Assembly: GCA_015064425.1 (NCBI GenBank)
Contig: SVSF01000080.1
Span: forward strand, 1 to 8,099
Source of the DNA: Oscillospiraceae bacterium
Lineage (GTDB): Bacteria; Bacillota_A; Clostridia; Oscillospirales; CAG-272
Direction of reading: 5' to 3'
DNA: 8,099 bases
The position numbers and the translations under genes were made by a program. Below are positions 1 to 5,966 of this stretch, piece by piece; position 1 is the first letter of the stretch; the number at the start of each line of letters is the position of its first letter. The notes beneath the pieces were generated by a model that ran no database searches, was not told the DNA's origin, and worked only from the letters and a program-made list of their open reading frames with translations.

Positions 1-312
1 AAAATTAAAATTGACGTTAATGTACGCTTTTTTATTATTCGAATTGCACCATCCAACAACCTTTCCTTGAACATATGCTAAATATCCCTGCATGCGACCG
101 CTTTTTATGAAGTTGATTGCTTGTTCTCTATTGAACTTAGCGCAATCTCTATCGCAATTCCAAGCTCGTTTCTTTTGCAACTCACTATCCCAATGATAGC
201 ACATACAATAACATCCGCACCATTCATCATTGTCTGAAAAAGCATCTTTATCAAAGTAAGATAACCAATCTTCCAATAATTCATGTGTTAGTTTACAAAC
301 TGATATTTCCAT
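1..312 (-). CDS. GNAT-family N-acetyltransferase, N-terminal part (cut by window edge)
   Basis: I read an open frame from ATG at 310-312 running off the left edge, giving the first 104 residues. A good ribosome binding site, GGAG at 321-324, lies 8 nt before the start. The segment KMQGYLAY-like (residues 72-80) followed by VQGKVVGWCN (81-90) matches motif A of GNAT acetyltransferases, where a beta strand and the following loop bind acetyl-CoA. The N-terminal half is rich in aromatic residues and cysteines: C32, C34, C36, C38 and H40 in one stretch, then C53 and C57. Such Cys-rich N-termini occur in a GNAT subgroup in Clostridia. The acceptor substrate is unknown. The rest of the GNAT core, including the acceptor side, lies outside the window. 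It follows the DUF559 gene and the repeat pair on the same strand and probably has its own promoter. The family call is fairly sure, the function is not. Confidence 0.82.
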   Translation of the reverse strand, partial: MEISVCKLTHELLEDWLSYFDKDAFSDNDEWCGCYCMCYHWDSELQKKRAWNCDRDCAKFNREQAINFIKSGRMQGYLAYVQGKVVGWCNSNNKKAYINVNFNF

Positions 313-348
313 AATGAATTCTCCGTCAAATTCTTATTTATCGTTCTG

Positions 349-378
349 TTTATCGCCAGTTTCGCCTTTGTATTACAA
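349..378 (-). promoter_or_regulatory. Weak candidate promoter for the acetyltransferase gene
   Basis: On the minus strand TTGTAA (373-378) and GATAAA (349-354) stand 18 nt apart, each matching 4 of 6 consensus bases. This is the best pair seen between the repeat element and the gene, 36 nt before the start codon. It is weak, and such matches arise by chance in AT-rich DNA. Confidence 0.25.
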
Positions 379-426
379 ATGCTTCGGGCTATGCCCATCC
401 CCCTAAAGTTGTACGAACGCTTCAAT

Positions 427-481
427 AGGCTCCCTCCGGGAGGGAGCTGTCACCGAAGGTGACTGAGGGAGAGTGCGTAAC
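427..481 (+). repeat. GC-rich hairpin repeat, left arm of an inverted pair
   Basis: The arm holds two consecutive hairpins. The first has an 8-bp stem, GCTCCCTC (429-436) with GAGGGAGC (440-447), and a 3-nt loop. The second has a 6-bp stem, GTCACC (449-454) with GGTGAC (458-463), and loop GAA. Then come GAGGGAG and TGCGTAAC (474-481). The same order of parts, with diverged sequence, is found in inverted orientation at 505-560. The GC content is well above that of the neighbouring DNA. Repeats of this style (CTCCC...GGGAG hairpin, second hairpin, GAGGGAG) are common in intergenic regions of gut Clostridia. It has no T-tract, so I do not call it a terminator. Confidence 0.8.
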
Positions 482-504
482 AAGAAAGATGATACAAACC
501 TAAA

Positions 505-560
505 GTCACGCAGGCTCCTTCCACCGCTAACGCGGTCCCCCTCCCTCTCGGAGGGAGGCT
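505..560 (-). repeat. GC-rich hairpin repeat, right arm of the inverted pair
   Basis: Read on the minus strand this is the second copy of the element at 427-481. Stem one is CCTCCCTC (540-547) with GAGGGAGG (551-558), 8 bp with a 3-nt loop. Stem two is ACCGC (523-527) with GCGGT (532-536), 5 bp with a 4-nt loop. Then follow GGAAGGAG and TGCGTGAC (512-505), matching TGCGTAAC of the left arm. The stem sequences differ between the arms but stay paired, which suggests the folded form is what is kept. A 23-nt spacer (482-504) separates the arms. The 3' end of the DUF559 gene lies inside this arm. Confidence 0.8.
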
Positions 561-904
561 TTCACGGCGGCATCGATATACTCGCAGACACCCCGAAAGT
601 TTGTGTTGATCTGTCGGTTTGTAAACCGTATGACTTTCAGATTATAGCCTTCCAGGATTTCAGTACGGAATTCATCTTTTTGTCTGCCTTTCTCGGTATA
701 ATGCTGTGACCCATCAATTTCTATGATCAGTTTGGCTTTGTGGCAGTAAAAATCCGCAATGAAATCGTCTATGGCTTTTTGTCTTTGAAATCTGATTTCA
801 TATCTTGATAAGAAATCATACCATAAATGATTTTCCTGCGATGTTGCATTTTTACGAAGATTTTTTGCAAGAGTAATATTCTGTTCGTTGTAATCAAGCG
901 ACAT
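527..904 (-). CDS. DUF559 (Vsr-like / PD-(D/E)XK-type) endonuclease-domain protein
   Basis: The 125-residue product has the small DUF559 fold seen in Vsr-like nucleases. Visible motifs are QRQKAIDDFIADFY (40-53, with D51), IIEIDGSQHY (60-69, with E62, D64 and H68) and LKVIRFTNRQI (89-99). By analogy with the Vsr/PD-(D/E)XK superfamily, D51, E62 and D64 may bind metal. The biological substrate of DUF559 proteins is not known to me. The start at 902-904 is well supported by GGAGGA at 911-916, 6 nt upstream, and a sigma-70-type promoter at 934-962. The last ten residues, ASLREGGGPR, and the TAG stop are encoded by the hairpin repeat at 505-560, so the natural C-terminus has probably been replaced by read-through into the repeat. 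It is a single-gene unit between the LysR gene and the acetyltransferase gene. Family call is strong; nuclease activity is inferred. Confidence 0.88.
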   Translation of the reverse strand: MSLDYNEQNITLAKNLRKNATSQENHLWYDFLSRYEIRFQRQKAIDDFIADFYCHKAKLIIEIDGSQHYTEKGRQKDEFRTEILEGYNLKVIRFTNRQINTNFRGVCEYIDAAVKASLREGGGPR

Positions 905-933
905 ATATACTCCTCCAAAGTTTTATCGTTCCT

Positions 934-962
934 ATTATATCAAAAATCGGCAAAGAAAACAA
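934..962 (-). promoter_or_regulatory. Promoter of the DUF559 gene
   Basis: On the minus strand a perfect -10 box TATAAT (934-939) is preceded, after 17 nt, by TTGTTT (957-962) as a -35 box with 3 of 6 matches. Transcription would start near 927, just ahead of the ribosome binding site at 911-916. The -35 box lies in the loop of the terminator hairpin at 946-979. Confidence 0.65.
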
Positions 963-979
963 GTGCTTTCGCTGCCGAT
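946..979 (-). terminator. Intrinsic terminator after the LysR gene
   Basis: ATCGGCA (946-952) and TGCCGAT (973-979) form a 7-bp stem, with possible extra pairing of GAAA and TTTC inside the loop. On the minus strand it is followed by TTTTG, and on the plus strand by ATTTTTTG, so it may work in both directions. It lies 53 nt past the LysR stop codon. The loop is long (20 nt), which lowers certainty. It shares bases with the DUF559 promoter. Confidence 0.6.
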
Positions 980-1032
980 ATTTTTTGTCCGCAAATTCTC
1001 CGTCAAGAACAACAGAGAAAAGTCTGAACTTT

Positions 1033-1959
1033 TTATTTTATTTCTTGCTTTTCTACCATTTCCTTTGCACGGTAAAGTTCTTCTATGAAGATCTTATCTA
1101 TCTCCGTGAATTTATAATTCTTTTTAAATATGAGAAGATCCTTATATCTCTTTTCGTGATCGGAACATCTGTGCTGTACCAGTCCATAACGTTTCAACAA
1201 CGCTTCGGGCAGCGGAGAAGCCCACATAAAGGTCTCCGTATTTCTTGACAGCAGCGTGTACTGGCTTCCGCCCTCGAACACAACTATCCTTCTGCTTATA
1301 TTTCCTACAAGATCGCCCTTCTTGGCGGTAGAGGCGGGCATTGTGGAGTCTCCGTGGAACACTTCTATATACGGATCAAGATCCGCAACGGATATGCTTT
1401 CCTTTTGTGCCAGCGGACAGTCTGCATTCATAACGACAACGGGAGACATTTCATATATAAGCTTTTTGTCAAGTTCTTTTTCTTCGAGTATCTCACTGAA
1501 ATGCCTGTCATATATTTCATTATACCTTATAACTCCCAGCTTATAGTTAAGCTGAAGAATGTTATTTATTGCATTTACAGTATTAGTCTCGTTATAGACT
1601 ATCTCTATAGGATCCTTTGACATACGGGATGAAAAGCTTACAAAAGCGTCAAGTATGTAGCTTGCCCGCGGTACGGACACGGAAAAACGCGGCTTCATGG
1701 GTGTACCCAGCTTATACATAGCCTCTACTTCATCGATCTGATTTATTATCTTTTGTGCATAGGCTATGAATTCCTCTCCCTCGGGAGTAAGAAACATTCC
1801 TTTTGAGGAGCGTCCGAATATCGTTATTCCGAGATCGGCTTCAAGCTCCTTTACGGAACGGCTGAGATTTGGCTGTGCCATAAGCAGCTTTTCCGAAGCC
1901 TTGTTTATTGAGCCTGCCTTTGCTATCTCAACTGCGTATTTCATATGAAGAATATTCAT
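1033..1959 (-). CDS. LysR-family transcriptional regulator
   Basis: The 308-residue protein has the usual LysR length and layout. A winged helix-turn-helix occupies residues 1-60: MKYAVEIAKAGSINKASEKL (6-25), then AQPNLSRSVKELEADLGITIF (28-48) and the wing GMFLTPEGEEF (54-64). The helical linker runs to about residue 83, and the rest is the periplasmic-binding-like effector domain starting near FSVSVPRAS (92-100). The effector and target genes cannot be told from the sequence. The start at 1957-1959 is chosen because AAAGGA (1969-1974) lies 9 nt upstream; a second ATG at codon 6 lacks this spacing. The stop of the preceding phosphodiesterase gene (1974-1976) overlaps this binding site, so translation is probably coupled. 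LysR regulators are usually divergent from their target, which is not so here, so regulation of its own operon or of a distant target is equally open. Confidence 0.93.
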   Translation of the reverse strand: MNILHMKYAVEIAKAGSINKASEKLLMAQPNLSRSVKELEADLGITIFGRSSKGMFLTPEGEEFIAYAQKIINQIDEVEAMYKLGTPMKPRFSVSVPRASYILDAFVSFSSRMSKDPIEIVYNETNTVNAINNILQLNYKLGVIRYNEIYDRHFSEILEEKELDKKLIYEMSPVVVMNADCPLAQKESISVADLDPYIEVFHGDSTMPASTAKKGDLVGNISRRIVVFEGGSQYTLLSRNTETFMWASPLPEALLKRYGLVQHRCSDHEKRYKDLLIFKKNYKFTEIDKIFIEELYRAKEMVEKQEIK

Positions 1960-1973
1960 AGAATCTTATCCTT

Positions 1974-2516
1974 TCAAAATTCGTATCTTTTGTAGGTCTG
2001 ACCCGAAAACGTCTTCCATCTAAAGCTCGAATCTTCAAAAATCATATATCCGTTTTCCGAACCCGCTTTGGGTATGGATACGGAGCCGGGGTTACAGTAG
2101 GTGATTCCATATATGTCCTCACACACGGGAATATGCGTGTGCCCGTGGAGAAGGATATCTCCTTTTTTTAAAGGAGGCATCGACTCCTTATTAAATCTAT
2201 GGCCATGAGTGGCAAATATTACCTTCTCTCCCCCGTCTAACAGCATATAATCTGCCAATATGGGAAAATCAAGTACCATCTGATCAACTTCCGTATCACA
2301 GTTGCCTCTCACGCAGAATATACTGTCCTTTCTTTCATTCAAAAGAGCAATAACCTCTTTCGGAGCATATTCGAGGGGAAGATCGTTTCTCGGTCCGTGA
2401 TAAAGCACATCTCCCAGGATAAGAAGCCTGTCTGCGCCCTCTGCATCATATGCTTCAAGCATTTTACGGCACCAGAAAGACGAGCCGTGTATATCGGATG
2501 CAATAAACCATTTCAT
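1974..2516 (-). CDS. yfcE: YfcE/MJ0936-type metallophosphodiesterase
   Basis: This 180-residue protein is a calcineurin-like metallophosphoesterase of the small YfcE type (E. coli YfcE is of similar length). The metal-binding motifs are in order: SDIHGS with D8 and H10, GD with D36, GNCD (71-74) with N72, THGH (103-106) with H104, and GHTH (125-128) with H126 and H128. NPGS (142-145) is also typical of the family. Family members hydrolyse phosphodiesters with two metal ions such as Mn2+ in the cytoplasm; the physiological substrate is generally unknown. The start at 2514-2516 has AAAGGA at 2528-2533 about 11 nt upstream, directly adjoining the pcrA stop codon (2534-2536), so it is read in one transcript with pcrA. 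No key residue is missing. Confidence 0.93.
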   Translation of the reverse strand: MKWFIASDIHGSSFWCRKMLEAYDAEGADRLLILGDVLYHGPRNDLPLEYAPKEVIALLNERKDSIFCVRGNCDTEVDQMVLDFPILADYMLLDGGEKVIFATHGHRFNKESMPPLKKGDILLHGHTHIPVCEDIYGITYCNPGSVSIPKAGSENGYMIFEDSSFRWKTFSGQTYKRYEF

Positions 2517-2533
2517 ACTCTGATATTTCCTTT

Positions 2534-4927
2534 CTACGCTCTTTTAAGCTTCGCATAAGTAGCCATAAGCTTTTTAGTACCCGCATTGTCGAAGGCGATC
2601 TCATAAAGCACGTCTGCTCCCATAAGTCTTACACTCATAACCGTTCCCTCTCCGAATGTCGGATGAACTACGCGGTCTCCCTCTGCAAATTTTTCTGCAG
2701 TAACACTCTTTGCGGTATTTTTTCCGGGGATGTCGAATCGGCTCGTAAATTCCTTGGAAAGACTTCCCTCCGATATTCTCGTGCTTCCGTACGAGTGTGT
2801 TCCGGCGGAATGTCTGTCAGTACTGCGCCTTCCTCCGGTTTCCTCGTCAATATACTCGGAAGGTACCTCTTCTATAAATCTTGACATACTGTTATACTGT
2901 GTTCTGCCGTAAAGAAGCCTTTCTCTTACATAGGAGCAGTATATCTTCTTTTTTGCTCGGGTATATGCAACGTACGCCATTCTGCGTTCTTCCTCAAGCT
3001 CATCGGGATATACTGTCGACTGAGCTATGGGGAAAAGTCCTTCTTCCATACCGGGAAGAAAAACTATGGGAAATTCGAGTCCCTTTGCACTATGTATTGT
3101 CATAAGGGTAACGGCATCGGCATCCTTATCGTAATTGTCTACATCTGCAACGAGAGCTACGTCTTCAAGGAACCCCTCAAGGCTTGCGCCTTCATGCTCC
3201 TTTTCATAATAAACGGCGTTAGATACAAGTTCCTTTACGTTCTCTGCTCTTTCCTTGCCCTCAAATCCACTGTCATCGAGCATCTGTTTATATCCGGAAA
3301 GAATATAAGTCATATCAATAAGCTCTGAAACAGAACCGTTTTCCTTAACTTTTCCCAACTGTTCGATAAGCTGGGAGAAAGCCAAAAGCTTATCCGCATA
3401 TCTTGCAAGGGCGGGATACTGCATAGCACTGCTTATAACATCGTACATACTTTTCCCTTCGTGATAAGCCAGCTGCTCAACTGCGGCAATTGCCGTATCT
3501 CCTATCTTTCGTTTAGGTTCGTTTATTATTCTTTTAAGTCGGATATTGTCATCTCTGTTTTGTACAACACAGAGATATGCGACCATATCCTTTATCTCTT
3601 TTCTTTCGTAGAAGCGCAAACCTCCGATAAGTCTGTAAGGCATAGCACTTTTTGCCATTGCCTGCTCTATATTGTTTGACTGCGCATTTACACGGTAGAG
3701 TACGGCAATATCGCTGAACCTGCACTTCTTTGAGCCTACAAGCTCCGTTATTTTGTCAGTAATATATCTTGCTTCTATATTTTGGTTATCAAGCTTTATA
3801 AGACTTATTTTGTCGCCCTCCTCCTTGGAGGTCCAAAGCTTTTTATCGTGTCTTCCTCTGTTATGAGCTATTACCGCATTTGCAGCATTCAATATGTTCT
3901 GTGTAGAGCGGTAATTTTGTTCGAGCTTGATTATCTTTGCGCCGCTTATGACCTTTTCGAAATTCAGAATATTTTCAATAGTGGCCCCTCTGAAACGGTA
4001 GATACTCTGGTCATCGTCTCCAACCGCCATAAGGTTCATATATTTACCCGAAAGAAGCTCCGTTAGCTTAAACTGTGCTACGTTGGTATCCTGATACTCA
4101 TCAACGGAAACATATTTAAAGCGGTGCTGATAGTAATCTCTTGCCTCCGCGTTATTCATAAGAAGACGTACCGTGCGAACGATAATGTCGTCAAAGTCAA
4201 CGGCATTTGCAAGCTCGAGCCTCTTCTGGTATTCTTCAAACACCTTTGCGATACCCGCAAGTCTCAGGTCCTTAGATGCCTCTGCAGCAAGGTCCGGAGG
4301 AGTCATAAGTTTGTCCTTCGCCCGGCTTATCTGTTCCATTACCGCCTTGGGTTGGTATATTTTTTCGTCAAGCTTCAGGTCTTTTATACACTCAGATATG
4401 AGTCTTTTGGCATCATCCGCATCGTATATGGTAAAGCCTGAACGGAGTCCCGCAGGCCCGTAGTATTTTCTGAGTATTCTCATACATACAGAGTGGAACG
4501 TACCTGCCCATACCTCCGATGCATCGTCTCCGACTGTAAGAGCAAGTCTCTCCTTTATCTCATTTGCGGCTTTATTTGTAAATGTTATACACAGGGCTGC
4601 CCAGGGCGGACAAGGTCTGTATGAATACTTATCAAGAAGAACTTCTATCTCGTCTTTGGGAAGGACTATAGCCTTTTCTAGCTCCTCTATCTCCTCCTCT
4701 CCGGTATTCTCGGGAACGAAATCGGTATTGTATGCATCTCCGTATCTTATTATGTAAGCAAGACGGTTTACGAGTACCGTTGTTTTTCCACTCCCTGCAC
4801 CCGCAAGTATAAGCAAAGGACCGTTTACCGTATATACGGCTTCTCTTTGTTTATCGTTTAAATTGGAATATATCTTGTCGAAAAGCGCGCGTTTTGCCGC
4901 TTTGAATCTGTCTGCAACAGAAAGCAT
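2534..4927 (-). CDS. pcrA: ATP-dependent DNA helicase PcrA (UvrD/Rep superfamily 1A)
   Basis: The 797-residue protein is a complete SF1A 3'-5' DNA helicase acting in repair, in replication through obstacles and in removal of recombinase filaments. Motifs in order: Q motif LNDKQREAV (23-31), Walker A AGAGSGKT (42-49), Ia ITFTNKAA (114-121), Ib TFHS (143-146), II DEYQD (276-280), III GDDDQSIYRFRGA (303-315), IV LEQNYRS (335-341), V MTIHSAKGLEFP (609-620) and VI EERRMAYVAYTRAK (646-659, with R657). The C-terminal region has a polar linker (about 690-745) and a Tudor-like end with HPTFGEGTV (755-763), as in Gram-positive PcrA, which binds RNA polymerase. Odd point: 64 residues lie between Walker A and motif Ia, where Bacillus-type PcrA has about 23, owing to an acidic insertion around 63-106. 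The start has AAAGGA (4936-4941) 8 nt upstream. It follows recR after a 64-nt gap with a terminator hairpin, and leads the pcrA-yfcE-lysR unit. Confidence 0.97.
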   Translation of the reverse strand: MLSVADRFKAAKRALFDKIYSNLNDKQREAVYTVNGPLLILAGAGSGKTTVLVNRLAYIIRYGDAYNTDFVPENTGEEEIEELEKAIVLPKDEIEVLLDKYSYRPCPPWAALCITFTNKAANEIKERLALTVGDDASEVWAGTFHSVCMRILRKYYGPAGLRSGFTIYDADDAKRLISECIKDLKLDEKIYQPKAVMEQISRAKDKLMTPPDLAAEASKDLRLAGIAKVFEEYQKRLELANAVDFDDIIVRTVRLLMNNAEARDYYQHRFKYVSVDEYQDTNVAQFKLTELLSGKYMNLMAVGDDDQSIYRFRGATIENILNFEKVISGAKIIKLEQNYRSTQNILNAANAVIAHNRGRHDKKLWTSKEEGDKISLIKLDNQNIEARYITDKITELVGSKKCRFSDIAVLYRVNAQSNNIEQAMAKSAMPYRLIGGLRFYERKEIKDMVAYLCVVQNRDDNIRLKRIINEPKRKIGDTAIAAVEQLAYHEGKSMYDVISSAMQYPALARYADKLLAFSQLIEQLGKVKENGSVSELIDMTYILSGYKQMLDDSGFEGKERAENVKELVSNAVYYEKEHEGASLEGFLEDVALVADVDNYDKDADAVTLMTIHSAKGLEFPIVFLPGMEEGLFPIAQSTVYPDELEEERRMAYVAYTRAKKKIYCSYVRERLLYGRTQYNSMSRFIEEVPSEYIDEETGGRRSTDRHSAGTHSYGSTRISEGSLSKEFTSRFDIPGKNTAKSVTAEKFAEGDRVVHPTFGEGTVMSVRLMGADVLYEIAFDNAGTKKLMATYAKLKRA

Positions 4928-4951
4928 TGGGTATTTCCTTTCGCTTTATTA

Positions 4952-4980
4952 TTAAGAAACGCGGAGTGAAAGCACTCCGC
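4952..4980 (-). terminator. Hairpin terminator between recR and pcrA
   Basis: GCGGAGTG (4961-4968) and CACTCCGC (4973-4980) form a perfect 8-bp stem with a 4-nt loop, 11 nt after the recR stop codon. On the minus strand it is followed by GTTTCTTAA, a short and interrupted T-tract, so termination may be partial and allow read-through into pcrA. The stem is also followed by ATTTTCTTT on the plus strand. I see no convincing separate promoter for pcrA in the 64-nt gap. Confidence 0.7.
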
Positions 4981-4991
4981 ATTTTCTTTGA

Positions 4992-5591
4992 TCAAACTTC
5001 TCTTCTTCCCTCAAGTGCGCGGTGAAGAGTAAGCTCGTCAGCATACTCAAGATCTCCTCCTGCGGGAAGACCCGATGCCAAAAGGCTTACCTTAACGCCG
5101 TAGGGCTTAAGAAGCTTTGTTATGTACATAGCGGTAGTTTCTCCGTCTGCCGTAGGATTGGTAGCAAGTATAACTTCTTTTACCTTACCTGATGCCACCC
5201 TTTCCAAAAGCTCCTTTATCTTAAGCTTGTCGGGCCCCACTCCGTTCATTGGAGATATGGTACCGTGAAGAACATGATACGTTCCCTTAAATTCCCTTAC
5301 TCTCTCGATGGACATAAGAGCCTTTGTATCCTCGACAACGCAAATAAGATCATTTCTGCGTTCCGGATCGCTGCATATGGAACAAATGTCGTCACAGCTT
5401 ATATTAAAACAGTTGCTGCACTCCTTGATAGCTCTTTTTGATTCAACAAGGGCGTTGGCAAAAGCCTCAACGTCTTCATTGCTGAACTCAAGGAGAGAGA
5501 AAGCCATCCTCTGCGCAGTCTTTCTTCCTATGCCCGGGAATTTACGAAACTGTTCCGTTAGTATCTCTATCTGCGGTATGATGTATGCCAT
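4992..5591 (-). CDS. recR: Recombination mediator protein RecR
   Basis: The 199-residue product has the usual RecR length and all its domains. A helix-hairpin-helix at 18-30 (FPGIGRKTAQRMA) binds DNA. A four-cysteine zinc finger has C58, C61, C70 and C73. The Toprim domain begins with CVVEDTKALMSIE (84-96), and the C-terminal part has SGLPAGGDLEYADELTL (173-189). RecR works with RecO (and RecF) to load RecA on SSB-coated single-stranded DNA at gaps. It starts only 4 nt after the ybaB stop codon (5596-5598), and I see no clear Shine-Dalgarno sequence before its ATG (CCCGGTATGTTCTGATATT), so translation probably depends on ribosomes finishing ybaB. The order ybaB-recR is a classic conserved pair. 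Confidence 0.97.
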   Translation of the reverse strand: MAYIIPQIEILTEQFRKFPGIGRKTAQRMAFSLLEFSNEDVEAFANALVESKRAIKECSNCFNISCDDICSICSDPERRNDLICVVEDTKALMSIERVREFKGTYHVLHGTISPMNGVGPDKLKIKELLERVASGKVKEVILATNPTADGETTAMYITKLLKPYGVKVSLLASGLPAGGDLEYADELTLHRALEGRREV

Positions 5592-5595
5592 AATA

Positions 5596-5943
5596 TCAGA
5601 ACATACCGGGCAGGTTCATACTGCCGGTTATTTTTGACATCTCGGTCTGCGCCTCGTTTTCAACTCTCTTGATAGCCTCATTTACACCGGCAACAAGAAT
5701 ATCACTAAGTGTCTCGATATCATCCGGGTCTACTATTTCAGGATCAATGTCTATAGACTTTATCTCCTTTTTGCCGTCTATCTTAATGGTAACGACTCCG
5801 CCGCCTGCCTTTATTTCATACTCGCGGTTCTCAAGCTCGGACTGAAGCTCTTCCATCTGTTCCTGCATCTTTTGAGCCTGTCTGAGCATGCTCTGCATAT
5901 TCTGGGGGCCTCCGCCGTACCCCTGTGGTAATCTTGCTTTCAT
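5596..5943 (-). CDS. ybaB: YbaB/EbfC family nucleoid-associated protein
   Basis: This 115-residue protein matches the YbaB/EbfC family in length and composition. It has a Gly-rich start, a long amphipathic helix with coiled-coil character (about 14-42, rich in Q, M and E), a beta-sheet core with GGGVVTIKIDGKKEIKSIDID (48-67, read in part) and a C-terminal helix around 77-103. Family members form dimers that bind DNA without strict sequence specificity and affect nucleoid structure; a role with RecR in repair is suggested by their constant linkage. The start has AAAGGA (5953-5958) 9 nt upstream. It lies 23 nt after dnaX and 4 nt before recR, as in B. subtilis (yaaK) and E. coli. Confidence 0.96.
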   Translation of the reverse strand: MKARLPQGYGGGPQNMQSMLRQAQKMQEQMEELQSELENREYEIKAGGGVVTIKIDGKKEIKSIDIDPEIVDPDDIETLSDILVAGVNEAIKRVENEAQTEMSKITGSMNLPGMF

Positions 5944-5966
5944 TTTATGATTTCCTTTCGTATATG

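Noticed and set aside
386..396. Small inverted repeat GGGC-TAT-GCCC before the acetyltransferase gene as an operator
   Set aside because: Four-base arms are expected by chance and nothing else supports an operator.
427..560. The hairpin repeats as a transcription terminator or CRISPR array
   Set aside because: No T-tract follows either hairpin, and there are only two inverted copies, with no regularly spaced direct repeats.
473..709. Plus-strand open frame of 78 residues
   Set aside because: It starts in the repeat pair and runs antisense to the DUF559 gene; it has no ribosome binding site of note.
4124..4463. Plus-strand open frames of about 100 residues inside pcrA, and similar ones in recR, dnaX and lysR
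   Set aside because: They are antisense to well-conserved genes and show no recognisable motif.
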